Shown here: in pieces, positions 17,174 through 26,612 of the stretch | How the letters are laid out: the number at the start of each line of letters is the position of its first letter | Position numbering within the stretch: the first letter of the stretch is position 1 | Assembly: GCA_001013295.1 (NCBI GenBank) | Contig: LAZY01000016.1 | Location: forward strand, 51,589-115,588 | Origin: Chryseobacterium indologenes | GTDB taxonomy: Bacteria > Bacteroidota > Bacteroidia > Flavobacteriales > Weeksellaceae | Direction: 5' to 3' | Length of the DNA stretch: 64,000 bases | The notes under the pieces: model-generated | Seen by the model: only the letters and a program-made list of their open reading frames with translations | What the model was told of the DNA's origin: nothing | Database searches by the model: none | Position numbers and translations under genes: made by a program

Positions 17174-18196
17174 TTATTTGATCTGAACTTCGTAGATCTT
17201 TGGCCAGTTTTTACCTGTAACCAGCATATTTTCTCCTTTGAAGGCAACTCCGTTTAATACATCATCGCTTCCTTTGGTATTCTGCTTGGCAATCTCTGTG
17301 AAGTCAAATGTACCTACTACTTCTCCATTGGCAGGATTGATCTTTAAGATGATAGGTTTTTGCCATACATTGGCATAGATAAATCCGTTGTGATATTCAA
17401 GCTCGTTCAGCTGGTCATAGGCCTGTGTGCTTCCTGCAACAGCAATGTATTTGATCACTTTTGAAGGATTAGCAACATCCAGGAAATAAAGTAGTTTACT
17501 TCCATCAGATGCAATCAGGTTTTTTCCGTCATACGTCAATCCCCATCCTTCACCTAACACGTTAGGATAAGCAAATTCTGAAAGCAACTTTAGTGAGCTT
17601 TTGTCATACACATATCCTTTTTTACTTTGCCATGTCAGCTGGTATACTTTGTCACCCACAATCGTACTTCCTTCAGAGAAATCTTCTGCTGCCTGTTTGG
17701 TAGAAGCTAACGGAGTGGTTGTTCCCAATGTATATTTCAGGATCTGAGAAGAACCGTTCTGCCCATCACTCTCATAGATCGTATTTCCTTCTACCTGGAA
17801 TCCCTGTACAAAGTTTTTAGGATCATGAGGATATTCTGCGATAATCTGATACGCAATATTTTTTTCAGGATTTTTTGCAAATACATTGATTGTCGCATCC
17901 TGATTAAGCACTTCCCCTCCTTTTGTTTTGATATTGAAAGTAACAGCATTGTCTCCCAGCGTAAAGAACTTAGGATCAACCGTTAAATCTGTAGTTTCTT
18001 TATCTCCGAAGCTAATGCTCACGCTTTCTGCATTTTCTGTTACCTCTTTCGGAAGTTCTAGTTTATCCCCGAAATGATACCCTTTCGCTTCCATTGAAGT
18101 GTTATAGGTATTTAAAGTATCGAGAATCTCTTTACTTTTGTTACAAGATGCTAATAATAAAATTGCTGCGAAACCCGCTATTATATTTCTTTTCAT
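17174..18196 (-). CDS. Glutaminyl-peptide cyclotransferase lipoprotein
   Basis: 340-residue lipoprotein (lipobox Cys18). An N-terminal Ig-like part (about 30-110) precedes a five-bladed propeller of the glutamine cyclotransferase family (PF05096): FVQGFQVEGNTIYESDGQNG, GWGLTYDGKNLIASDGS, LNELEYHNGFIYANVWQ and DVLNGVAFKGENMLVTGKNWPKIYEV. It converts N-terminal Gln to pyroglutamate on exported peptides. This matters in T9SS bacteria because many cargo proteins start with Gln after signal cleavage, including several proteins here that mature at ...AQ or SQ. Confidence 0.9.
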   Translation of the reverse strand: MKRNIIAGFAAILLLASCNKSKEILDTLNTYNTSMEAKGYHFGDKLELPKEVTENAESVSISFGDKETTDLTVDPKFFTLGDNAVTFNIKTKGGEVLNQDATINVFAKNPEKNIAYQIIAEYPHDPKNFVQGFQVEGNTIYESDGQNGSSQILKYTLGTTTPLASTKQAAEDFSEGSTIVGDKVYQLTWQSKKGYVYDKSSLKLLSEFAYPNVLGEGWGLTYDGKNLIASDGSKLLYFLDVANPSKVIKYIAVAGSTQAYDQLNELEYHNGFIYANVWQKPIILKINPANGEVVGTFDFTEIAKQNTKGSDDVLNGVAFKGENMLVTGKNWPKIYEVQIK

Positions 18197-18231
18197 TGAT
18201 TTTCTAAATATTTCCCCAAAAATAGCAAATT

Positions 18232-18615
18232 TTATTCCGTATTGCCAATAGTATCTATTTGTTCACCAAATTGTAGTATATAACCGTTGTTATCATAGAT
18301 GGCAAATTCCCGCATTCCCCATTCAAAAGTTTCGATCTCATAGCAGATTTTAGCTTTTGTTTTAAGGTCTTCCCAAAGCTTATCCACTTTATTTACATTA
18401 AAATAAAATGAGCCACTAAATCCGATTGCTGCTGGTTTTTCATGCTCATTAGGTTGGGATAGCATCAGGTATACCTCATCTTTACGAAGCGAAGCCCATT
18501 GCCAGTCATCATTTCTTCCCATTAGAGTAAAGCCGAGAATATGTATATAAAATCCTATTGTTTCATCGATGTTCTCTGTCCAGAGGACAGGCCGAATTCC
18601 TGTAAACTGTATCAT
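18232..18615 (-). CDS. VOC family (glyoxalase/bleomycin-resistance fold) protein
   Basis: 127-residue single VOC domain: FTGIRPVLWTENIDETIGFYIHILGF at the start and EWGMREFAIYDNNGYILQFGEQ at the end, with the last Glu in the usual metal-ligand place. The N-terminal His seen in many members is absent from the first strand, so metal use is uncertain. Substrate unknown. The start codon overlaps the stop of the GNAT gene (ATGA), so the pair is coupled. Confidence 0.82.
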   Translation of the reverse strand: MIQFTGIRPVLWTENIDETIGFYIHILGFTLMGRNDDWQWASLRKDEVYLMLSQPNEHEKPAAIGFSGSFYFNVNKVDKLWEDLKTKAKICYEIETFEWGMREFAIYDNNGYILQFGEQIDTIGNTE

Positions 18616-19121
18616 AATTTCTGTAATTCAAAAGTGTTTCTGTGGATTTTCATATTAAGAGAAATCCAGGTCTCTGTGTCAATCTTAGCTTCTTTTCTGA
18701 TGTCAGGATCAATGGTGAAGCCTACTTTTTTATAACATTCAATAGCGCCGGTATTCCAGTCGTACACATTCAGTTCTGCTGTTTCTTTATCAAAATGGTT
18801 AAAACCGTACTTCAACAGTTCTTTCATGACTTTCTTTCCATATCCTTTTCCTCTGTTATTTTCATCCCAGATCAGAATTCTTCCCAGTAGGAATGTTTCT
18901 TCTTTTAAAAAGATCTGTGCATGGCCAATTATATTCTGATCCGCCTGATCCATAATTTTGAATAGTGTTCTGTCCGGATCGGAAAGATCTCCTTCCAGCT
19001 GACCAACAGTGAGAGGAAAGTGATACATGGGACCTGCAAACTGGAGAAGCATTTTTTCATCTTTTATTTTGGAAATCAATACTTCAGCATCGTCTATTGT
19101 AAAAGGCTGCAATTCAATCAT
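18612..19121 (-). CDS. GNAT family N-acetyltransferase
   Basis: 169-residue acetyltransferase. The acetyl-CoA loop is IWDENNRGKGYGKKVMKELL (RGKGYG fits the Q/RxxGxG/A motif), followed by AELNVYDWNTGAIECYKKVGF, the RimJ-like motif B. The acceptor substrate cannot be told. Gene order SRPBCC, GNAT, VOC with a 4-nt gap and an ATGA overlap makes a three-gene operon. Confidence 0.87.
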   Translation of the reverse strand: MIELQPFTIDDAEVLISKIKDEKMLLQFAGPMYHFPLTVGQLEGDLSDPDRTLFKIMDQADQNIIGHAQIFLKEETFLLGRILIWDENNRGKGYGKKVMKELLKYGFNHFDKETAELNVYDWNTGAIECYKKVGFTIDPDIRKEAKIDTETWISLNMKIHRNTFELQKL

Positions 19122-19125
19122 AGGA

Positions 19126-19551
19126 TTATTTTTCTAAATACTCTTTTAAACTTTGGCCGATGATTGCATTCCAGCCTCCTGTAAAACTTTTTCTTGAGAA
19201 ACCTTCTCCCAGATCTTTAAAACTGTCAATTCCTTCATGAGTTAGCTTCACTACTGTTTTATTGTCTTCCGGGATTAATTCCCAGGTTACAATCGTTTTT
19301 TTATCTGAAAAATCAGGGTAAGTCCAGGTATGTTTTAATTTTTCATTCGGGATCATTTCCAGGATTTCACACTGATGATGGTATTTGTTTTCTCCTCCCG
19401 GTTCATAGAAGTTGAATTGTTTTCCAACTTCCGGTACAAAATCCTGAATATCGAAATACCAGGATTTCATTTCTTTCTTATCCGTCAGTGCCTTCCATAC
19501 CTCCTCAGGCAATGCATTTATTTTGTACTGAACAATGATTGGTGTATCCAT
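19126..19551 (-). CDS. SRPBCC (AHSA1/START-like) domain protein
   Basis: 141-residue protein with the AHSA1-type pattern: ALPEEVWKALTDKKEMKSWYFD at the start, GGENKYHHQCEILEMIPNEKLKHTWTYPDF in the middle and KTVVKLTHEGIDSF...GGWNAIIGQSLKEYLEK at the end. Small hydrophobic-ligand fold without known ligand. First gene of a three-gene operon with GNAT and VOC genes. Confidence 0.85.
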   Translation of the reverse strand: MDTPIIVQYKINALPEEVWKALTDKKEMKSWYFDIQDFVPEVGKQFNFYEPGGENKYHHQCEILEMIPNEKLKHTWTYPDFSDKKTIVTWELIPEDNKTVVKLTHEGIDSFKDLGEGFSRKSFTGGWNAIIGQSLKEYLEK

Positions 19552-19593
19552 ATATTGTTTAAGTTTTAATACAGCATCAAATTATTAAATTAC

Positions 19594-19657
19594 AAAAGTC
19601 ACAAAAGTTTTTAAACATTCCCGTTATTTTGGCTTAAATTCTTTTGTGACTTTTTTT
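19594..19657. terminator. Long-loop hairpin, possible terminator
   Basis: AAAAGTCACAAAAG (19594-19607) pairs with CTTTTGTGACTTTT (19641-19654), with a 33-nt loop and a seven-T run on the plus strand. It lies between the antiporter stop and the SRPBCC start, so it probably ends an antisense or read-through transcript or is just a stable intergenic palindrome. Confidence 0.4.
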
Positions 19658-19680
19658 CGACTTTATTGTCAGTTTATCTT

Positions 19681-21294
19681 TTATCCATGTGAGAATCCAG
19701 TGATCTTGGCTTCATCAAAATCGAGCTGCATTTCAATGGTTCTCATGACATGATCATCAAATATTTTCTCTCTTTTCATTCTGTGCAACTCATTTCTCTG
19801 TGCCTGAATGATCTGGCGAAGAACATCTTTATTCTGATTAATAGCCGTCACATAATCTCCTGTGGAAGCCATGCATTGAGCTTTATCAGCCATCAACATC
19901 ATTTCATTCTCCAGTTTATGTTTCTGATGGCGCACCAAACTGTTGCTTATTGCCAATTCAGAGAAATCATTATCCAGCTTGTGCAATGCCGTTTCTTTCA
20001 GCTTACGCATCAGAATCACTTCCTGTTTTTCTTCCGGCAACTCACTTCCGGCATCCTGAATATTCAGCATCTTAAGGATTGGGCTCAATAATAATCCTTG
20101 CCCCACCAAAGTGATCAATATAATAACGAAAGTTACGAATAAAATAATATTCCGGTGTGGAAATGCATCTCCATTAGGCAGAAAAGCAGGAATAGACAAT
20201 GCTGCTGCCAACGAAACGACACCTCTCATTGCCGCAAAACTGATGATGAACGGTTCTCTCCAGTCTGGTTTAGGAACTTTCAACCTCAATTCTTTGGAAC
20301 AAAGTCTTGGGAAATACATTAATGCATAGCTGTATAATATTCTTGTACCGATGATCGCTCCACCAATGACCACACTATAGAATATTCCGTCAGAAATGGT
20401 ATATTCTTTCATTCCTTCTACAACGATAGGAAGTTCAAGACCAATCAGGATAAAGATGATGGTGTTCATCAGGAAGATCAGCACACTCCATACATTTCCG
20501 GACTGAATTCTTGAGGTATGGCTTAAGTAGCAATGTGAGTTGTAAGACATCAGCAATCCGCCTGCAACCACTGAAAGCACTCCTGAAAAATGAAAATGCT
20601 CTGCTCCTACATACATAATGTAAGGGACAATAAGGGTGATAACGGTATCAATATTGGAGTTGGTAGGAATAAGTCTCAGCAATGCTCCAAACAGGAAACC
20701 GACAGCTACTCCTACTGCAATTCCCCCAATAGCCATGGTAAAGAAATCCTGAACGGCATCTCTCCAGATAAACTGTCCGGAAATCACTGCTGCCAGAGCA
20801 AATTTAAAGACAATTAAACTGGATGCATCGTTGATAAGGCTTTCTCCTTCCAGAATATTGGTAATCTTTTTAGGGATTTTCATATGTTTCAGGACTGAAG
20901 TGGCTGCCACGGCATCAGGTGGTGAATTGACTCCACCCAAAAGGAATCCCATGGCTACTGTAAGCCCGGGAATAATGGAAGATGAAAGATAAGCTACCAC
21001 GATTGACGTCAGGAATACCAGTCCGAAAGCCATAGAAAAGATCTGTTTTCTCCATTTATGAAAATCCTGCCATGAAGTGAACCATGCGGCTTCAAACAAA
21101 ATAGGCGGCAGGAAGATCAGGAATACAAGATCAGGCTCTATTTCTATCCGTGGCATTCCCGGAATGAAACTGATCAGCAACCCTGCAATCACAAGAAAGA
21201 TCGGATAAGCCACCTTCAGCTTCTGCCCGATCATCACCAATATCATTACCGACAGTAATACAACAATGGATATTATAACATAGCTGTGAATCAT
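19681..21294 (-). CDS. Na+/H+ antiporter, CPA1 family
   Basis: 537-residue inner-membrane cation/proton antiporter with about 12 membrane segments in residues 1-410 and a charged cytoplasmic tail of about 110 residues. CPA1 motifs visible are FLPPILFEAAWFTSW, LLGGVNSPPDAVAATSVLK (the PPDA/NDAS region), LEGESLINDASSLIVFKFAL with the ion-binding Asp pair region, and FAAMRGVVSLAAALSIP. It exchanges Na+ (or K+) for protons for pH and salt control. Single gene. Confidence 0.92.
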   Translation of the reverse strand: MIHSYVIISIVVLLSVMILVMIGQKLKVAYPIFLVIAGLLISFIPGMPRIEIEPDLVFLIFLPPILFEAAWFTSWQDFHKWRKQIFSMAFGLVFLTSIVVAYLSSSIIPGLTVAMGFLLGGVNSPPDAVAATSVLKHMKIPKKITNILEGESLINDASSLIVFKFALAAVISGQFIWRDAVQDFFTMAIGGIAVGVAVGFLFGALLRLIPTNSNIDTVITLIVPYIMYVGAEHFHFSGVLSVVAGGLLMSYNSHCYLSHTSRIQSGNVWSVLIFLMNTIIFILIGLELPIVVEGMKEYTISDGIFYSVVIGGAIIGTRILYSYALMYFPRLCSKELRLKVPKPDWREPFIISFAAMRGVVSLAAALSIPAFLPNGDAFPHRNIILFVTFVIILITLVGQGLLLSPILKMLNIQDAGSELPEEKQEVILMRKLKETALHKLDNDFSELAISNSLVRHQKHKLENEMMLMADKAQCMASTGDYVTAINQNKDVLRQIIQAQRNELHRMKREKIFDDHVMRTIEMQLDFDEAKITGFSHG

Positions 21295-21414
21295 TTTGAT
21301 TAAGTTTTTTTAAGTATTATTTTTTTGAATTAAATAAGATTTGTTTTATTTCATGTGAATCTGCGGATTGAAACCCAATAGACAAAGTCTTTTAATTCCT
21401 GTTTTTAAAAAAAT

Positions 21415-22419
21415 TTAAAGGACAATATTATTTTTTGGAGTGATGGCCGGCGGAAGGTCAGTTTCGTCCAGCATATCTCTCATATCAATTTCTATGGTAC
21501 GGCTAATCTGGGTGATAGGAACGTCATTCGGGCTTCCTTCAAAAGGGTTTACGGAAGCTTCTCCTACACTGTCTAAGGTATGAAAGCACCAAGTCACCAG
21601 TAATGAGAAGGGAATGTTAAACCATAATGTCCAACCTTCAAGTGCTGTTCCGTCTCCCAACTTATCAAGCTCTTTGATAAGTCCGAACGGTACGAAAAGA
21701 ATAAACAGTAATAAAAGATAAGTGGTAATGGAAGAAAAGTTTCTCGGGTAAGGAAAGTTCTTAATTCTTTCGGCTTTCCCCTGATCATCTGTAAATTTTA
21801 CCAGCTGCTGGTTGATTTGCGTCCATTGAAAATCATTAATTTCTCCTTTCTCGTAAATTTCAGCAAGTTCTTTGCTTTGGCTGGCCATCAGTTGGGTCGC
21901 TCTGTTTTTTTTGCTTAGAATATACTGAAGTTCATTTTTCGAGAGGTATTTCTTCAATTCTTCATCCAGTTGAGTCAATCTTTCCGGAATATCATATTTC
22001 TTAGAGTATTCATCAAATTGGGCAGTCCCCATATTTTCCCAGGCTCTCGGTTCACGAAGCTGAAATCTGAGCGCCGTAAGCCATGCATAATGCCTAAGAA
22101 ACATTTCTTTTACTTTTTGAGGATTTTTTGAGGTCAGAGCATCTCGCAAAATATATCCAAAACTACGGCTATCGTTAATAATAGCACCATAAATCTGTCT
22201 TGCTTCCCAAAGCCTGCTATAACTGGCATTATTCTTAAATCCTACAATGAAAGCAACAGCTGTTCCCAGAATCGCAATGGGCTGCCATGGGATCGAGAGG
22301 AATTTCCATCCTAAAAAATACAGCACGGTAGGAATGGCTGAAAATATTGTTAAAACATAAATACTGCGGCGTGTCCAATTCGCAAATTCGCGTGCGCCAA
22401 ATCTCTTTCCTGAATGCAT
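21415..22419 (-). CDS. Bestrophin-family (UPF0187) ion channel
   Basis: 334-residue membrane protein of the bacterial bestrophin family: ARQIYGAIINDSRSFGYILRD and LTALRFQLREPRAWE segments, membrane helices near 25-65 and 225-270, and the VNPFEGSPNDVPITQISRTIEIDMRDML tail that forms the cytoplasmic neck. Bacterial homologues form pentameric cation-selective channels. No partner gene visible. Confidence 0.88.
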   Translation of the reverse strand: MHSGKRFGAREFANWTRRSIYVLTIFSAIPTVLYFLGWKFLSIPWQPIAILGTAVAFIVGFKNNASYSRLWEARQIYGAIINDSRSFGYILRDALTSKNPQKVKEMFLRHYAWLTALRFQLREPRAWENMGTAQFDEYSKKYDIPERLTQLDEELKKYLSKNELQYILSKKNRATQLMASQSKELAEIYEKGEINDFQWTQINQQLVKFTDDQGKAERIKNFPYPRNFSSITTYLLLLFILFVPFGLIKELDKLGDGTALEGWTLWFNIPFSLLVTWCFHTLDSVGEASVNPFEGSPNDVPITQISRTIEIDMRDMLDETDLPPAITPKNNIVL

Positions 22420-22506
22420 ATTGTGTTTATTTAATTTTTTTGGATTCTTTGTTTACAAAATAACAATTTTCATTTTCAGCATCACATTCAGCAAAAACTG
22501 TTATGA

Positions 22507-23184
22507 TTAATTCCGGGTGAATGGAATATTGTTGTAAAAGCCAATCTGGATCTGTCCCCGATTCTTGTTTTCCTGAAGCTGATTCATATATCCTGCTTCG
22601 ATTCTCATATTTTTATTGATCACATATCCCAACGCTCCATATACCCGGTTTCTGTCGAAAACAGGACTGTTGAAGTGCAGAAATATTTCGTTGTAAACGG
22701 ATGCATACAGTGTTTTGGGCAGCATTTCTTTCTGAGTGATCGGAATATTCAATCCCAGCATATAACGGAACCTCATCCTGAAATCATCTTCCAGGAAACG
22801 TTCTTCTAAACGGTAACGGTGCTGAAGGTTGAAACGGCCGAACTTCTGTTTTGTAATAAATTGCTGGAAGATCCTGTGCTCCACATTTTCTCTTTTTTCC
22901 CCATTTACATAAGGCTGACTCAAAATAAAACCATAGCCCAGCAAAACATTATTATTGTTTTCAGTCAGGTCATATCCTATCCCGGTACGGATCAGAAGCT
23001 GCTCCAGATCTCCAATTGCATCAAAATTCCTGTACTGGATCTCATTATGCCAGTTCAGCTTCTTACTGATCTTATTATTTCCAAAGTACATATACCAGGC
23101 ACCCAGATCATTTTTTTGTGCAAACGTCAATATGGACGCTAATCCTAATACTGTAACAGCCAGCTTCGTAAAAACCTTTCTCAT
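22507..23184 (-). CDS. DUF2490 outer-membrane beta-barrel protein
   Basis: About 225-residue exported protein. Signal peptide ends near FAQ; then LGAWYMYFGNNKISKKLNWHNEIQYRNFD, RTGIGYDLTENNNNVLLGYGFI and regular amphipathic strands to a terminal aromatic strand. This is the DUF2490 pattern, probably a small outer-membrane barrel of unknown function. The ATG at 23184 is chosen because it starts directly with MRKVFTKL; the upstream ATG at 23193 adds three residues. Confidence 0.82.
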   Translation of the reverse strand: MRKVFTKLAVTVLGLASILTFAQKNDLGAWYMYFGNNKISKKLNWHNEIQYRNFDAIGDLEQLLIRTGIGYDLTENNNNVLLGYGFILSQPYVNGEKRENVEHRIFQQFITKQKFGRFNLQHRYRLEERFLEDDFRMRFRYMLGLNIPITQKEMLPKTLYASVYNEIFLHFNSPVFDRNRVYGALGYVINKNMRIEAGYMNQLQENKNRGQIQIGFYNNIPFTRN

Positions 23185-23319
23185 GTTTATCAATTACTAT
23201 TATCTATCGTTTTTAACAAAATTAATAATTTAAATCAATAATAACAAACAAATATTGAGTGTCCGTTGAAAAGAGTTTTTGAGCGTTATAGTCAGGAGGC
23301 CCCCAATCTTCTATAGCTT

Positions 23320-23712
23320 TTATCCGGGAACTCGTTCTACCAGTATTTCTTTTCCTTCTTTATCGAAGTACATACAGGTCATGGCATTGAGGTCCATCTT
23401 CCATCCTTCCACTCCATTTTCAGCACAGTCGTTACAGAAGGTCATATAATCTGTGCCTCCCTGCTGATGAAGTTTTAATCTGGTTTTAAAATGTTCAGGA
23501 TCGGCTGTATCAGAAATGATAAGCCTATTGTATTTGCTTCCGGTATGCACCGACTGGTGATTGCTGTCGAAATATTCTGTATTTCCGTCAGAAACATAAG
23601 TGGTATAATGGGAAACGCCCAGTCTTTTTATAGCCTGGATATATTGAGGGAAGTCTGCTCCGCTCTTTACTTTTTGATGTTCTGCTGTAATTGCTTTGAT
23701 TGTAAATTCCAT
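23320..23712 (-). CDS. DUF1398 family protein
   Basis: 130-residue cytoplasmic protein of DUF1398: GADFPQYIQAIKRLGVSHYTTYVSDGNTEYF near 18-48 and TDYMTFCNDCAENGVEGWKMDLNAMTCMYFD near 88-118, the most conserved block with CNDCAENGVE. Function is unknown although some members carry a phage-envelope label. It stands alone between DUF2490 and the response regulator. Confidence 0.82.
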   Translation of the reverse strand: MEFTIKAITAEHQKVKSGADFPQYIQAIKRLGVSHYTTYVSDGNTEYFDSNHQSVHTGSKYNRLIISDTADPEHFKTRLKLHQQGGTDYMTFCNDCAENGVEGWKMDLNAMTCMYFDKEGKEILVERVPG

Positions 23713-23786
23713 CTTTTATATTTTCTTTCGTTAGTCTTTTAAGTTCAATATGAAGACTAATTTAGTCAGAAAATATCAAATAAAAT

Positions 23787-24476
23787 TTAATCGAATCTGT
23801 CTTTTAGATAGTGGGTGTCTACAATTTTGCTTTCGATGGCATACACCACCAGTCCGGCTGTATTTTTGGCGCCGGTTTTCAGAAGTAGGCTGTTGCGGTG
23901 TCCTTCTACGGTTCTGGAACTTATAAAAAGCTGGTCTGCAATTTCCGGGGTACTGTATTGCTGACAGATGAGTTCCAATACTTCTTTTTCTCTTTTGGAA
24001 ATATGATTGGCATCAAAAATACTGGATACTTTCTTTTTGGGCTCTGTCAGATTCTGATGTAAGGCTTCCATCACTTCTGTATTATAAAAAAATCCTTTCT
24101 GGTGTACTTCCCGGATGGCATTGAGCAGGTCTGCTGGGCTTGAATTTTTTTTGAGAAATGAACACGCCCCGGACTGAATCATATTCACCACAAAGGCTTT
24201 TGTATTGTAGCTGGTAACGGCTATAATTTTAATCTGAGGGTATCTGATGTGAACCTGTTTGGTGGCTTCCACTCCGTTTATTTCGGGCATATTGAGATCC
24301 ATCAGGATAACATGTGGCAGCTCTTCAAGAGTGGGGAGTGCATCCAGCAGTTCTTTTCCGTTACTGAAATCACGCACCAGCACAATGTCTGTTTCTCTTT
24401 GCATCAGCAATGAAATTCCCTGACGAAATAGCGCTTCATCGTCTACGATCATCAGGCGAATGGTATCTTTTTCCAT
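23787..24476 (-). CDS. NarL/FixJ-type response regulator
   Basis: 229-residue DNA-binding regulator: receiver domain about 5-125 with acidic pocket IVDDE and phospho-acceptor Asp60 in VILMDLNMPE, conserved Thr in AVTSYN and Lys in FLKKNSS; LuxR-type helix-turn-helix about 160-225 (ISKREKEVLELICQQYSTPEIADQLFISSRTVEGH). Controlled by the histidine kinase encoded 11 nt upstream. Targets unknown. Confidence 0.93.
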   Translation of the reverse strand: MEKDTIRLMIVDDEALFRQGISLLMQRETDIVLVRDFSNGKELLDALPTLEELPHVILMDLNMPEINGVEATKQVHIRYPQIKIIAVTSYNTKAFVVNMIQSGACSFLKKNSSPADLLNAIREVHQKGFFYNTEVMEALHQNLTEPKKKVSSIFDANHISKREKEVLELICQQYSTPEIADQLFISSRTVEGHRNSLLLKTGAKNTAGLVVYAIESKIVDTHYLKDRFD

Positions 24477-24487
24477 TTTATTATCAA

Positions 24488-25264
24488 TTAAAAGGTGAAT
24501 TCTACAATAATGCCTTTGCTGTTTTCACTTTCTATCTTTAATGTACCATTGATAAGTTCTACCCTGCTTCTTATATTTCGTAGTCCCAATCCACCTTTCA
24601 TCATGTCCTCATTGAGACTGAATCCTTTCCCATTATCTTTATAAATACATGTATTTTTTCCATCCTTTCCTTTAAATACAATGTCAATCTGTGTACTCTC
24701 CCCGTGTTTAATGGAGTTATTGATCAATTCCTGAAGTATCCTAAAGATATGCAAATTTTTTTCATCTTCAGCTTTTGCAAAGTACAGATTGTTGGCATAG
24801 GAAACCTGTACGGTTTTAGACATATTAATTTCTGAGCACAATGCATCTATCGCGGCGTGTAATCCAAATTTTTCGAGAACCGGAGGAAGCAGGTCGTGAG
24901 AGATCTGCCGGGCACTTTCTGCTGTGGTATTTACGAGATTAATGATTTTATTTTTCAGATCGTTGTATTCTACCCTTGTCAGATTGTCAAAATCCAGCAA
25001 ATGGATATTTAAAGAGACCACGCTCAGTTTTGAACTGATGTCATCATGCAGATCCTGGGCAATTCTTAGTCTTTCTTTCTCCTGAGAACTGATAATCGCA
25101 TGGGTGAGATCTTTCTCGTACCTGATTTCCAGTTCTTTCTTTTGAAGAAGATTCTTCGTTATTTTTTTATTGGAAAAATAGTAAAATATAACCAACGTTA
25201 CCGCCAGTAAAGTAAAAGCTAAAAAAGTATAGACTATCGTGGAAATAATTGTATTCTCATTCAT
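24488..25264 (-). CDS. Membrane sensor histidine kinase (HisKA_3)
   Basis: 258-residue kinase. One N-terminal membrane segment (about 8-30), a coiled linker, HisKA_3 dimerisation helix with phospho-acceptor His73 in IAQDLHDD, and an ATPase domain (ELINNSIKHGE N-box, DNGKGFSL G1 box, GGLGLRNIRSRVELINGT G2 region). There is no periplasmic sensory domain, so the signal probably comes from a membrane partner; the 25286-25918 membrane protein just upstream is a candidate. Confidence 0.93.
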   Translation of the reverse strand: MNENTIISTIVYTFLAFTLLAVTLVIFYYFSNKKITKNLLQKKELEIRYEKDLTHAIISSQEKERLRIAQDLHDDISSKLSVVSLNIHLLDFDNLTRVEYNDLKNKIINLVNTTAESARQISHDLLPPVLEKFGLHAAIDALCSEINMSKTVQVSYANNLYFAKAEDEKNLHIFRILQELINNSIKHGESTQIDIVFKGKDGKNTCIYKDNGKGFSLNEDMMKGGLGLRNIRSRVELINGTLKIESENSKGIIVEFTF

Positions 25265-25285
25265 TTTGTAAGATCATAACAGTAA

Positions 25286-25918
25286 TTACACATTTTTTCT
25301 GCGGGAAGAAAAATATTCTCCCAAAATAAAAAGTTGGTACACAATAAACATCACCACATTGAACACCCATATTTCTTTATGAAGCTTTCTATTCATCACG
25401 GTATACAGGTTTCCTGATAAAAATATGACCGTACTGCTTATAAGGTAAAGCAAAAGCCCCAAACTTATATAGTTATATTTCTTCTCAGTATCCAGAATAT
25501 TGAACAAATGAAACAATGCCAGGATAATAATGGAATAGGATGTCACAAAGATCTCAAACAGGTTGAATACATAATACTTTTCCGGATCTATAATGTATTG
25601 TACAATAAGCACCAGGGGAATGGTCACCAAAAGGAAGCGTGCTATATTTTTCTGATATTTTTCCGTAAGTATTTCATGAAAAAAAAGTCCCAGCAATACA
25701 AACTGAATAATCAGATAATAATGAGAAAAAAACAGATTATTGATCCGCTGGTAATTTAATACATAAAATACGATTTCACATAATAATATCCAGGCCAGGT
25801 AACTTATAAAAAATGTATAGGCTCTTCCTGAGCGGAAAAAGCCTATACAGTATACTGCCAGATTGATCAGCAGAATGCCTTTTCCAATTAATGACAATAT
25901 TTCAATCCAATGATCCAA
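25286..25918 (-). CDS. Seven-helix-like membrane protein upstream of the kinase
   Basis: 210-residue integral membrane protein with about six or seven hydrophobic segments and no recognised family. It lies 21 nt ahead of the sensor kinase gene, in the same direction, so it is likely co-transcribed and could feed the signal to the kinase, which lacks its own sensor domain. That role is inference. Confidence 0.65.
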   Translation of the reverse strand: MDHWIEILSLIGKGILLINLAVYCIGFFRSGRAYTFFISYLAWILLCEIVFYVLNYQRINNLFFSHYYLIIQFVLLGLFFHEILTEKYQKNIARFLLVTIPLVLIVQYIIDPEKYYVFNLFEIFVTSYSIIILALFHLFNILDTEKKYNYISLGLLLYLISSTVIFLSGNLYTVMNRKLHKEIWVFNVVMFIVYQLFILGEYFSSRRKNV

Positions 25919-25938
25919 TGATCTTCAGTTTTTTTTAA

Positions 25939-26268
25939 TTAAGCCTCTTCCCACCATCTGGTCATAGAACATACACTTGGGCATGGTGTTGTCATATCAT
26001 AGATATAATATCCTTTATCATAATCTACCATATCTTCATTAAGTATGTTTACTCCTACGATCAGAAATTTAAACTCTTTATTATCATTGATCGCATTATA
26101 ACCGCGAAGGTTGATCACGTTGGGATCATCGGTGAATATATCAGCTATATCTTGGGGTGGAATCAGATGTGCTTTGATTTCAGCTCCCGTAATGTCTGTT
26201 CTTTCCTGCCAATTGTTTATCCATTTTTTGGCATCTTTCAATGATACTGCATGTTTAGGTAATTCCAT
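25939..26268 (-). CDS. Conserved hypothetical protein
   Basis: 109-residue soluble protein, no signal peptide or recognised family. Starts MELPKHAVSLKDAKKWINNW and ends with a Pro/Cys-rich TTPCPSVCSMTRWWEE. The two cysteines three apart (PCPSVC) could bind metal. It is 20 nt upstream of the membrane-protein/kinase/regulator operon and may be its first gene. Confidence 0.6.
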   Translation of the reverse strand: MELPKHAVSLKDAKKWINNWQERTDITGAEIKAHLIPPQDIADIFTDDPNVINLRGYNAINDNKEFKFLIVGVNILNEDMVDYDKGYYIYDMTTPCPSVCSMTRWWEEA

Positions 26269-26612
26269 AGTTGACTTGTTTTTTTAATGTTATATAATAT
26301 TAGGTTTGAATCTGATAAGAGTATTTCTCCAAGTTATGAAAAAACAGATTATTTCGCTAAACAAATTTATTTTATTTTCATTTGCTTTCATATCCCATTC
26401 TTTTATTCAAAAATAAAGCAATATGAATAGCTGGGAATGCGTATTTCTACGTGTTTTACTATTCAGAATTTTATACGCTGTTTTCATCTGCTATTTCACC
26501 GTTACTTTGGAATATAATGTAAGGTGATCCTCACAGAGAAATTGAACAGACTCCTGACCTCATGATACATTCTATACGTATCTAAAAAACACTAGCTATA
26601 AAAATCAATGTC
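26269..26612. other. Intergenic region without gene
   Basis: 344 bp between divergent genes, AT-rich. It must hold the promoters of the 25939 operon and the 26613 T9SS gene; TTACTTTG at 26502-26509 is one base from the TAnnTTTG consensus but has no -33 partner. Nothing else seen. Confidence 0.4.
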
